DNA of 64,000 bases from Marthasterias glacialis. Its lineage: Eukaryota; Echinodermata; Asteroidea; Forcipulatida; Asteriidae. The stretch spans positions 1-64,000 of the forward strand of contig OU452228.1 of the NCBI GenBank assembly GCA_911728455.2, given 5' to 3'. The position numbers were made by a program, and so were the translations under genes. The stretch's first letter is position 1. Every line of letters starts with the position of its first letter. The notes beneath the pieces are model-generated. The model was given only the letters and a program-made list of their open reading frames with translations, made no database searches and was not told the DNA's origin. Shown here piece by piece: positions 23,901 through 36,050 of this stretch.

Positions 23901-26900
23901 ATACTATAAAACACTAAATAATAGTAAAAATACTCAATACCAAATAATACTAAATAATATTAAATAATATTAAATATTAAATATGATTAAATAGTTCTAA
24001 ATAATATCAAATAAGACCAAATAATACTAAATAATACCAAAAAATACTAGCTATTCAATAATACTAAGTAATACCAAGTAATTATAAATAATATTAAATA
24101 AAATTAAATAATACTAAATAATACTAGGTAATACTAAATAACACTAAATAATATTAAATAATAATAAATAATACTAAATAATACCAAATAGTACTAAATA
24201 ATACTAACTAATACTAAATAACACTAGACAATATTAAATAATATTAAATAATACTAAATAGTATTAAATAGTACTAAATAATACTAAATAAAATTAAATA
24301 ATATTAAATAATATTAAATGATACTAATATTAATGAATACTAAAGAATACCAAGTTATACTAGATAATACTAAATAATACTTATTAATGCTAAGTAATAC
24401 CAAATAATACACGATATTCAATAATACTATGTAATACTACGTATTTATAAATATTAAATAATACTAAATAATACTAAATAATACGAAATACCAAGTAATA
24501 CTAAATAACACTAGATAATATTTAATAATACTAAATAATACCAAATAATACTAAATAATACTAAATAATACCAAACAATATCAAATAATACCAAATAATA
24601 CTAAAAATTCAATGATACTAAGTAATACTAAATTATTGTAAATAATATTAAATAATACTAAATAACACTAAATAATAGTAAAAATACTCAATAATACCAA
24701 ATAATACTAAATAATATTAAATAATATTAAAAATGATTAAATAGTTCTAAATAATATCAAATAAGACCAAATAATACTAAATAATACAAAATAATACTAG
24801 CTATTCAACAATACTAAGTGATACTAAGTAATTATAAATAAAATTAAATAAAACTAAATAATACCAAATAATACTAAATAATACTAAATAACACTAAATA
24901 GTATTAAATACTATTTAGTATTATTTAATATTATTTAGTATTATTTAGTATAACTTAGTATAACTTAGTATTACTTAGTATAACTTAGTATTACTTAGTA
25001 TTATATGGTATTATTTAGTTTTATTTGATATTATTTAGAATTACTTAGTATAACTAAGAATTACTTAGTATTATTTAGTATTACTTAGGATTATTTATTA
25101 TTATTTATTATTTAATCTTATTTAATATGCCTTAATATTGTTTGTATTTGTATTATATAATATTAATTAATATTACTTAGTATTATTTAGTATTATTTAA
25201 TATTATTTAGTATATTTGGTATTATTTAGTATTACTTAGTCTTATTTAATATTATTTAGTATTATTTATTATTTAATAATATTTAATATTTTTGCTATTA
25301 TTTAGTATTATTTGGTATCATTTATCATTAATTAAAATTATTTGGTATTATTTAATATTACTTAGTATTATTTATTATTTAACATTAATTAATATAATAT
25401 TATTTAGTATTATTTAGTATGATTAAGTATGATTTAGTATCATTTGGTTTTATTTGATATTACTTATTTGGTATTATTTAATGTTACTTAGTATTATTTA
25501 TTATTTAATATTAATTAATATATAGTATTATTTACTATTCTTTATAATTATTTGAAAAACATGAGTATTATTGAATATTTAGTATTATTCGGTATTATTT
25601 GGTATTGTTTGGTTTTATTTAGTATTATTTAATATTATTAATTACTTAGTATTACTTCGTATTATTGAATATCTAGTATTTTTTGGTATTACTTGGTGAT
25701 ATTTACTATTATTTAATATTTTCTAGTGTTATTCAGTTTAACTTAGTATTATTTGGTATTAGTTAGTACTATTTAATAATATTTATTATTATTTAATATT
25801 ATTTAATATTATCTAGTGTTAGTATTACTTAGTATTTAGTATTATTTTGTATTATTTAGTATATTTATTATTATTTGATACTATTGAATATTTAGTGTTA
25901 TTTAGTATTTTTTAATATTATTTAGTATTGTTTAATATTATTTAGTATTATTTTATATTATTCAGTGTTATTTGGTATTACCTAGTATTATTTGGTATTA
26001 TTTAGTATTATTTAATATTATTAATTACTTAGTATTACTTCGTATTATTGAATATCTAGTATTTTTTGGTATTACTTGGTGATATTTACTATTATTTAAT
26101 ATTTTCTAGTGTTATTCAGTATAACTTAGTATTATTTGGTATAAGTTAGTACTATTTAATAATATTTAATATTATTTAATAATATTTAGTAATATTTAGT
26201 ATTATTTGGTATTATTAGGTATTATTTGGTATTATTTAGTATTATTTAGTATTATTTGGTATTATTTGGTATTATTTAGTATCATTTAGTATTATTTGGT
26301 ATTATTTGGTGTTATTAGGTATTATTTGGTATTATTTGGTATTATTTAGTATTATTTAATATTATCTAGTGTTATTTAATATAACTTAGCATTATTTAAT
26401 ATTATTTAGTATTACTTGGTATTATTTAATATTGCTTAGGACTATTTAGTATTATTTTTTATTTAATATTAATTAGTATTATTTAGTATTATTTAGAATT
26501 ATTTAATATTACTTAAGATTATTTAATATAATTTAGTATGCCTTATTATTATTTGTATTAAATAATATTAATTAATACTCCTTAGTATTATTTAGTATTA
26601 TTTATTATTACTTAGTCTTATTTGGTATTATTTAATATTACTTAGTATTATTTAGTATTATTGAATATTACTTAGTATTATTTAGTATTATTTAGTATTA
26701 ATTAATATTATTTAGTATTATTTAGTATAACTTAGTATTAATTAGTATTATATGTATTACTTAGTATTAATTATTATTATTTAGTATCATTGAATATTAC
26801 TTAGTATTACTTAGTATTATTTATTATTATTTCGTATTATTTAGTATTATTTAATATTATTTTGTATTATTTAGTATAACTTAGTCTTACTTAGTATAAC

Positions 26901-27067
26901 TTAGTATTATATGGTATTACTTAGTATAACTTAGTATTATATGGTATTATTTAGTATTATTTGATATTATTTAGTATTACTTAGTATAACTTATTATTAC
27001 TTAGTATTATTTAGTATTACTAAGGATTATTTATTATTATTTATTATTTAATCTTATTTAATATGCC
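20961..27067. repeat. AT-rich 10-bp satellite, segment 4, mixed orientation
   Basis: Sense TAATACTAAA units run to about 21360, flip to TTTAGTATTA up to about 21595, return to sense up to about 24905, then flip for the remainder. Each switch is a local palindrome, for example AATACTATTTAGTAGTATT near 21360 and AAATACTATTTAGTATTA near 24907. It contains the 641-bp higher-order repeat (22171-24100) and a 383-bp direct repeat (ATTACTTCGTATTATTG at 25651 and 26034). Confidence 0.95.
22171..24100 (+). repeat. 641-bp higher-order repeat, 3 copies
   Basis: The landmark CCAAGTACTAAGTAATAC occurs at 22291, 22932 and 23573, exactly 641 bp apart each time. CTAGCTATTCAATAATAC occurs once per unit near 22766, 23407 and 24048. 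Copies are nearly identical while neighbouring 10-mers differ freely, so this is a recent amplification of a long segment superimposed on the old 10-bp repeat. Confidence 0.9.
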
Positions 27068-27071
27068 TTAA

Positions 27072-27994
27072 CCCTATCAGGACCGGGGGGGGGGCACAAT
27101 GTGCCCCCCCTACCAATTTTTTCACCGTAACTTTTTAACGCTTAGTCCGATCACCGCGAAATTTTCTGACTTTCCTAAAATATATCTAGGATCCTATTGG
27201 CAAAAAATAATTGATACCGAGGGTTAGCTGTTGCCATGGCAAACATTTGTTTGACCTTGGGTCACACGATTTTACTGTTTTTTAGTGATTTTTAAAACTT
27301 TTTGGACATAATTTCCACTTATTTTATGTTTTTTTGCCAGAAAAGAGATAGTGGTGAGTCACGTGATAGTCTGAAATGGTTTTGGGAATTCAAAATGGCC
27401 GCCATTTTTGGCGGCCATCTTGGATTTTGTGTTTTCAGCCTGTAATTAGGGGGTCAAATTATATCTGGTTTTTTTAACAATGGAACATTTTCAACCTGCT
27501 AATTTTTTACTTTTCAGACTAAAAAAATTTTCAGATTTGTCAATCATGCCTTATTATTTCTCCCTGGCCCCTTGGCGGCGGCCATTTTGATTGTTTAGTG
27601 AAAAAAACGCAAAAAAACATTTTTTCCCGAAAATGGGATAAATTAATGAATTATTATGCCCCCTTAAGATAAATCCAGTGACTAAAATAGGTTCAAATTA
27701 TATTTATCTTGTTAAAATGTACAAGTTTGCCAAGGTCCAAAACATTCGGACAAAAAATACAGAAGTTATGGCAAAAACATGATTTTTGACCAAAAATGGG
27801 CAAAAATCAGTCAAAAACGCCCCCTAGTGACGTTTTTTGAAATTTTGTGACGTCATCATGTAGAACTCGGTGAAATGAACATTTGTGGCAAGTTTCATCA
27901 AAATCGGTCGAACACTTTGGAAAATACGGAGGGGGGGGCACTATGTGCCCACCCCGGTCCCCGTACAACCAAAAAAAGCCCGGTCCTGATAGGG
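27072..27994 (-). mobile_element. piggyBac-like MITE, copy 3 (923 bp)
   Basis: CCCTATCAGGACCGGG TIRs flanked by TTAA (27068-27071, 27995-27998), in the same orientation as copy 2. It is full length like copy 1, including the TTGCCATGGCA segment missing from copy 2. The left flank ATATGCC|TTAA and right flank TTAATATT match the uninterrupted satellite paralogue at 25125-25140, a second natural empty site. Confidence 0.93.
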
Positions 27995-27998
27995 TTAA

Positions 27999-30900
27999 TA
28001 TTACTTTGTATTATATAATATTAATTAATATTACTTAGTATTATTTAATATTATTCAGTATATTTAGTATTATTTAGTATTACTTAATCTTATTTAATAT
28101 TATTCAGTATTCATTACTATTATTTAGTATTATTTAATATTATTTAGTACTATTTAATATTTTTGCTATTATTTAGTATTATTTGGTATCATTTATCATT
28201 AATTAATATTATTTGGTACTATTTAATGTTATTTGCTAATATTTTTGATTATTTAGTATAACTTAGTATTATTTGGTATTATTTAGTATTATTTAGTATT
28301 ATTTGGTATTATTTAGTATTATTTTACATTATTTAATATAATTTACTTTTATTTATTATTTAGTATTTTTTTGTAATATTTAATATTTTATATATTATTT
28401 GGTATTATTTAGTATTATTTAGTAATATTTAATATTAATTAATATAATTTACTATTATTTTATTATTATTTATTATTTAGTATTATTTAGTTAATGTATT
28501 GTTATTTAATGATATTGAATATAATTTACTATTATTTCAATATTCTTGGTATTTAGTATCACTTGGTATTATTAAGTATTATTTAATATTATTTAGTATT
28601 ACTTAGTATTATTTAGTATTATTTAATATCATTTAGTATTATTTAATATCATTTAGTATTATTTAATATTACTTAGTATTATTTAGTTTTATTGAATATT
28701 ACTTAGTATTATTTTGTATTATTTAATATTATTTAGTATTATTTAGTATAACTGAGTATTACTTAGTATAACTTAGTATTACTTAGTATTATTTAGTATT
28801 ACTTAGTCTTATTTAATATTAATTAGTATTATTTGGTATTATTTAATATTACTTAGTATTATTTAGTATCATTGAATATTACTTAGTATTATTTAATATT
28901 ATTTAATATTATTTAGTACTATTTAGTATAACTTAGTATTACTTAGTATTATATGGTATTATTTAGTATTATTTGATATTATTTAATATTATTTAATATT
29001 ATTTAGTATTATTTAATATTATCTAATAGTATTTAGTATTATTTGATGTTATTTAAAGTTTTATTTAGTATTATTTGGTAGTATTTGATATTATTTAGTA
29101 TTATTTAACATTATGTAATATTAATATATGGTTATTTAGTATAACTTAGTATTATTTAGTATTATTTGGGATTATTTGGTATTTAGTATTATTCAATATT
29201 ATTTATAATTATTTAGTATTACTTAGTATCATTTAATATTAATTTGTTTTATTTAATATTATTTAGTATTGTTTGGTATTTAGTATTATTTAATATTATT
29301 TAATCTTATTAAGTATTATTTGGTATTATTTGGTATTATTAAATAACATTCAATATTATTTCATATTATGTAGTATTATTTAGTATTACTTAGTATTATT
29401 TGGTATTACTTAGAATTACTTAATATGATTTATTATTAATTATTATTTAATATCAAATAATATAATTTGATATTATTTAGTATTATTTAGTGTTATTTAG
29501 TATTATTTGGTATTATTTGGTATTATTTGATATTATTTGGTATTATTTGATATTATTTTTTATTGTTAAAAATTATTCAATATTATTGAGTTTTTAATAT
29601 TAATTAATATTATTTGGTATTATTTAGTATTATTTAGTATGACTTAGCATTAATTAGGGTTATTTAGTATTATCTAGTATAACTTGGTATTATTTAGTAT
29701 ATTTAATATTATTGATTATTATTATTATTTAAAAGTATTTGGTATTTAGTATTATGTAGCATTAGTTGTAGTTGGTATTTGTTTGGTATTATTTAGTATT
29801 ATTTAATATTATTTAGTGTTATTTAGTATTATTTGGTATTATTTTGTATCATTTAGTATGATTTAATATTATTTAGTGTTATTTAGAATTATTTGGTATT
29901 ATTTAATATTATTTAATATAGTTTATTATTATTTATTATTTAGTATTAATTACTATTATTTATTATTATCTGGTATTATTTAACATTATTTGGTATTATT
30001 TAATGATATTAAGTATTATTTAGTATTATTTGGTATTAATTGATAATATTTAGTATTATTTAATATTATGTAATATTAATATTTGGTTAATTAGTATAAC
30101 TAAGTATTATTTGGTATTATTTAGTATTATTCAATATTAATTATAATTATTTAGTATTAATTAGTATTTTTTAGTTTTATTTAGTTTTTTTTAAATATTA
30201 TTTAGTATTATTTGGTATTTTTTGGTTTTATTTGGTATTATTTAGTATTATTTATTATTATTTAGTGTTGTTTAGTATTACTTAGTATTATTTAATATTA
30301 TTTAGTATTAATTGGTATTATTTAATATTATTTAGTATTGTTTTTTATTTAGTAATATTTAGTATTATTTGGTATTAATTGGTATTATTTAGTATTATTT
30401 AATAGAATTTATTTTATTTAGTATTATTTAGTATTATTTGGTATTCTTTAGCATTATTTAGTATTATTTGGGATTATTTAATATTATTTAGTATTATTTA
30501 GTAGTATTTAATATTATTTAGTATTATTTTGTATTATTTAATATTAGTTAGTATTATTTGTTATTATTTATTATTTAATATTAACTAATATAATTTACTA
30601 TTATTTAGTATTACTTGGTATTTAGTATGACTTAGCATTAATTAGGATTATTTAGTATTATCTAGTATAACTTGGTATTATTTAGTATTATTTAATATTA
30701 TTTAAAATTATTTAGTATTATGTACTATTATTTGGTATTATTTATTATTATTTAATATTATTTAGTGTTATTTAGTATTTCTTAGTATTATTTGGTATTA
30801 TTTGGTATTATTTAATATTATTTAATATAATTTACTATAACTTTTTATTTAGTATTATTTTGTATTTTTTGGTATCAATAAGTATTATTTAGTATTATTT

Positions 30901-31385
30901 AATATTATTAAGTTTTATTTAGTATTATTTGGTAGTATTTGATATTATTTAGTATTATTTAACATTATGTAATATTAATATATGGTTATTTAGTATAACT
31001 TAGTATTATTTAGTATTATTTGGGATTATTTGGTATTATTTGGTATTATTTAGTATTATTCAATATTATTTATAATTGTTTAGTATTACTTAGTATCATT
31101 TAATATTAATTTGTTTTATTTAATATTATTTAATATTAGTATTGTTTGCTATTTAGTATTATTTAATATTATTTAATCTTATTTAGTATTATTTGGTATT
31201 ATTTGGTATTATTTAGAATTACTTAGTATGATTTATTATTATGAATTATTATTTAATATAAAATAATATAATTTGATATTATTTAGTATTATTTAGTATT
31301 ATTTAGTATTATTTAGTATTATCTAGTATAACTTGTTACTTTTTAGTATTATTTAATATTATTTAGTATTATTTGTATTATTAGT
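27999..31385 (-). repeat. AT-rich 10-bp satellite, segment 5 (reverse sense)
   Basis: TTTAGTATTA-type units, again with internal long-range repeats: TAATTTGTTTTATTTAATATT recurs near 29243 and 31108. It ends at the start of the paralogous VWC-gene block. Confidence 0.95.
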
Positions 31386-31671
31386 ATTAATTGTCAATGA
31401 ATGTTAGCTTGAGAAAAAACACAGATATATGTATAAATATTTATTGAAATGAAATTAAATCAGGAGGTTTGCCTTAACTTAAGAGGTGACCCAAACTAGT
31501 TCATCAGAGACATAGAGCAACGTTTACATAATAACAAGTTAATACACTTGAAATGGTTTGGATATGCAGTTAGATCAACAAAACATTGTGTATCAATATG
31601 CACAAATGTAAAGCATCTTGTAAGGACGTCAACTTCATTCATGTCATCACACAATCTTTTAAAAGACTCAC

Positions 31672-31850
31672 CAATACATGGTGGGCTGCATGATCCTTCA
31701 GATACAACCCATTATCTGGTTAACATGTCAGTGTTGAGATTAAGACTGGGAAGCAATGTGTTGTGTTTCCTTCATATCAACATTCCATTCATTGTGTAAC
31801 ATCAGGTTTATAAGGTGCACCTCCTCTTGTGACACCACTTTTCTCACATC
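31672..31850 (-). pseudogene. VWC-like exon, nonsense-bearing (copy B)
   Basis: Minus-strand acceptor TTTTTTTCAG at 31851 and donor TATTG|GTGAGT at 31671 are intact. The frame reads GCEKSGVTRGGAPYKPDVTQ, stop, MEC, stop, YEGNTTHC and later TLTC, stop. One expected cysteine is tyrosine. The second stop is shared with copy A at 9773-9926. The cysteine and proline pattern fits a VWC module, but with moderate certainty. Confidence 0.55.
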
Positions 31851-32652
31851 CTGAAAAAAATATCAATCAATCTTATTTTAAAATCTCTTCAACAAGAAAA
31901 AAGAGAATCATGATCAAACAATTCTTGGCGTTCTCTAAACCCAAGACTGAGAGTGAGTTAATGTCTCAAGACATGGAGATTGAGTTTTATTTTGATCTAC
32001 AAATCCTTTCCAAATTACTGCTGAACCCAAACCCTGTTTTCTTGAGGGATTACACATATTAGATGATAACTAAAGAGAGATATTGAGTGACTTACAAAGC
32101 ATGTACATTCCATACAACGATCCTCAGTCTATGTAGAGTCAATGTTAACTAAGTGGATTGGAAATTTCATACATTATTTGAAAATAACCAACATTCATCT
32201 GCAGAAAACTGTAATTGAACTTGTCTTTCATTTCAACAATAGAGGCCTGACAAATGCAGTCTGCTGATTACCTACTGTCACTGTGATATAACTCACCAGC
32301 ACATAAAGGCAAGCATTAGTAGTAGCAATAGTAGTAGTAACTCACAGTAGCATCTGGTTTCATTAGACACCATAGTGGATGCAAGTGCCTTGTACCAAAA
32401 TCAAAACAGTGGCTGCAAATAGATGAATATACTGAAAAAGAAAATGTAATACATTAGCAAAGACAGCTATGTATGGGTTGGGTGAGGAATGTCTAGAAAT
32501 ATTATGATGGTTTATTGAACAGTGCAACATTTCTACTCTCAACTCCATCTCATCTGTCAAAATAACAGAAACTGTGTCACTATAAGCAGCACTAGATAAC
32601 AAGATTTGACCGAAACTGACAAATCATAAAATACAATACTATGATGGATATT

Positions 32653-35040
32653 TGAGCATTAATATGAAATTGCAATTTAAATCATTAAAAATGTGATCAA
32701 AAATTCGCAAAAGATTTGCAAAAAATGATTTTAAATACAAATTCAGTTCATTTTATAACAATGATAAATGCGACTTCAAATTGCACACAATATACAATGT
32801 AACAATGCAACTTAACATTCACAAGATACATGATAGTGTTGTCTTTCTTTTACAAACTGATTAAATTAACCTTTGACTTGAGGGACCACACATTCCACAG
32901 AAGGAACTCAATCAAGTATCTTCCTGTTGGGAATGTATGTTACTCAGTCAAATGAACTTTCCAAGTTGAACTGATTATTATTTAATATTAATTAATATAA
33001 TTTACTATTATTTAGTATTACTTAGTATTTAGTATGACTTAGCATTAATTAGGATTATTTAGTATTATCTAGTATAACTTGGTATTATTTAGTATTATTT
33101 AATATTATTTAAAATTATTTAGTATTATGTAGTATTATTTTGTATTTTTGGTATTATTTAGTATTATTTAATATCATTTAGTGTTACTTAGTATTACTTA
33201 GTATTATTTGGTATTATTTAATATTATTTAATATAATTTACTATTATTTATTATTTAGTATTATTTTGTATTTTTTGGTATCATTAAGTATTATTTAGTA
33301 TTATTTAATATTATTAAGTATTATTTAGTATTATTTGGTATTATTTGATATTATTTAGTATTATTTAATATTATGTAATATTAATATATGGTTATTTAGT
33401 ATAACTTAGTATTATTTAGTATTATTTGGGATTATTTGGTATTATTTAGTATTATTCAATATTATTTAGAATTATTTAGTATTACTTAGTATTTTTTAGT
33501 TTTATTTAGTATTATTTGGTATTTTTTGGTTTTATTTGGTATTATTTGGTATTATTTAGTATTATTTAATATTATTTAGTGCTATTTAGTATTACTTAGT
33601 ATCATTTAATATTAATTTGTTTTATTTAATATTATTTAGTATTGTTTGCTATTTAGTATTATTTAATATTATTTGAGCATTAATATAAAGTACCAATTGA
33701 AATTGCAATTTAAATCATTAAAAATGTGATCAAAAATTCGCAAAAGATAAAATGGCACATGATTTTAAATACAAATTCAGTTCATTTTATAACAATGATA
33801 AATGCGACTACAAATTGCACACAATATACAATGTAACAATGCAACTTAACATTCACAAGATACATGATAGTGTTGTCTTTCTTTTACAAACTGATTAAAT
33901 TAACCTTTGACTTGAGGGACCACACATTCCACAGAAGGAACTCAATCAAGTATCTTCCTGTTGGGAATGTATGTTACTCAGTCAAATGAACTTTCCAAGT
34001 TGAACTGATTATTATTTAATATTAATTAATATAATTTACTATTATTTAGTATTACTTAGTATTTAGTATGACTTAGCATTAATTAGGATTATTTAGTATT
34101 ATCTAGTATAACTTGGTATTATTTAGTATTATTTAATATTATTTAAAATTATTTAGTATTATGTAGTATTATTTTGTATTTTTGGTATTATTTAGTATTA
34201 TTTAATATCATTTAGTGTTACTTAGTATTACTTAGTATTATTTGGTATTATTTAATATTATTTAATATAATTTACTATTATTTATTATTTAGTATTATTT
34301 TGTATTTTTTGGTATCATTAAGTATTTAGTATTATTTAATATTATTAAGTATTATTTAGTATTATTTGATATTATTTAGTATTATTTAATATTATGTAAT
34401 ATTAATATATGGTTATTTAGTATAACTTAGTATTATTTAGTATTATTTGGGATTATTTGGTATTATTTAGTATTATTCAATATTATTTAGAATTATTTAG
34501 TATTACTTAGTATTTTTTAGTTTTATTTAGTATTATTTAGTATTATTTGGTATTTTTTGGTTTTATTTGGTATTATTTGGTATTATTTAGTATTATTTAA
34601 TATTATTTAGTGCTATTTAGTATTACTTAGTATCATTTAATATTAATTTGTTTTATTTAATATTATTTAGTATTGTTTGCTATTTAGTATTAATTAATAT
34701 TATTTGAGCATTAATATAAAGTACCAATTGAAATTGCAATTTAAATCATTAAAAATGTGATCAAAAATTCGCAAAAGATAAAATGGCACATGATTTTAAA
34801 TACAAATTCAGTTCATTTTATAACAATGATAAATGCGACTACAAATTGCACACAATATACAATGTAACAATGCAACTTAACATTCACAAGATACATGATA
34901 GTGTTGTCTTTCTTTTACAAACTGATTAAATTAACCTTTGACTTGAGGGACCACACATTCCACAGAAGGAACTCAATCAAGTATCTTCCTGTTGGGAATG
35001 TATGTTACTCAGTCAAATGAACTTTCCAAGTTGAACTGAT
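32653..35040. repeat. Compound ~1.03-kb repeat: unique unit plus satellite
   Basis: A ~330-bp unique piece (starts GAGCATTAATAT at 32653, 33674 and 34705) alternates with ~690-bp blocks of reverse-sense AT satellite (32976-33667, 34010-34700). The order is unique-satellite-unique-satellite-unique with a period of 1031-1034 bp. In block A the unique piece is single-copy and has no satellite, so satellite and flanking sequence were amplified together here. Confidence 0.9.
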
Positions 35041-35050
35041 TTACCTTCAC

Positions 35051-35205
35051 AATGGACAATATTCTCCTGGTGGTTGATATGGATCATAACATTCTGTTTT
35101 GCAGCTAGCTGGTTCACATACAACATCCCCATAGATACACACACATTCATCACAGTTGGAGGAAGACTTTACCATTCCTGTATCTAATGACACTATTAAC
35201 ACAAC
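35051..35205 (-). pseudogene. VWC-domain exon (copy B)
   Basis: Minus-strand acceptor TAAATCTCAG at 35206 and donor TT|GTGAAG at 35050. It is open throughout: SLDTGMVKSSSNCDECVC, then IYGDVVCEPASCKTECYDPY, then QPPGEYCP. This is a VWC module in which the first cysteine of the terminal CCP is tyrosine (TGT to TAT). It is the least damaged exon in the window, but the missing disulfide cysteine and the broken exons around it argue that it belongs to a dead gene copy. It is the paralogue of 11284-11439. Confidence 0.7.
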
Positions 35206-36050
35206 CTGAGATTTACAACACAAATTAAAAAGTGAATTTTAAATCTAAGATAAAGTTTTACAACTATCGGAGGAATTACTTTCAAAAAGACCTTCTGCAG
35301 GTTAGTCTAGCAAAGTAAAGAGATGTTTAATGTGCTTCTGTCTCACAGCCCCGGTTTTGCGATTCACTGTGTTTGAATCTTGTGTTTCGAATCCCAGTGC
35401 TTCATTGAGAATCTTTGTTCTCATGGCTTTGTTTAGTAACGGCTTCTTTGTGCCAGCAGAACACTCAAAGAAAAAATGATTCCAGCAATAACAAATACGG
35501 GAATATGGGAGCACGAGCCCCAACAGGCCTCCCTTGGCTACACTGCTGGCAGATGCCCTCTCTGGGTTGCCATGTGACCCTGACGACTGCCAATGCAAAG
35601 ACAGCAAAACTGTACTCACTGACCTCCTGTGTGGTGTTTGCCAGAAGTGCGTTGCTAAAATTTAGCAGCAGTTTAACTCCAATGAGATTTATGACAATCC
35701 TGTCAGCCAGATGAATGGACCTCACTGCAGTTAACTTCAATGCAACGATGTCCAGTCCCACAAGAATCAAACTTAGTCATCTAGGCCTATGCACATAAAA
35801 CAACAGAACATGTGGGTCTTGGCAGGGAATAGATGTTTTGGTCAATGTTTAAAATGAAGGTGTGCACCCCCCCCCACCCCACCCTCTCTTAAACCAATCC
35901 TAGATCCGGGCCTGCCTTCCCAGGTCAAATAAAGGATGTAAGGCTGATAGTAAGGCGAGCAGTCCAAATAGAGACGGTTGGGCAACCGTTAAGCGATTGC
36001 CGCAGACGATTCATTTACATAGCTTCAATCGTTTTTGTTTCTCTACTTTC
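35206..36050. other. Intron-like end of block B
   Basis: Contains the empty site for MITE copy 1 (TTAA at 35735-35738) and a C-run near 35870. Open frames 35302-35619 minus and 35465-35770 minus lie here, but no domain is recognisable. Similarity to block A ends near 35940. Confidence 0.5.

Larger units (their letters stand above)
31386..35940. repeat. Block B: paralogous copy of 8963-14290
   Basis: Sequence similarity to block A runs in order: 31386-31520 to 8963-9085; 31541-32650 to 9480-10740; 35041-35490 to 11275-11760; 35600-35940 to 13005-13154 plus 14085-14290. Block B lacks the SINE, MITE copy 1 and the ~1.2 kb with the EGF exon. It has gained AT satellite and local triplication between 32653 and 35040. 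Same orientation as block A. Confidence 0.85.

Noticed and set aside
35465-35770. 101-codon minus ORF in block B as a VWC exon (GICQQCSQG)
   Set aside because: Cysteine spacing is not sufficient, no convincing acceptor was found, and the counterpart in block A is deleted here.
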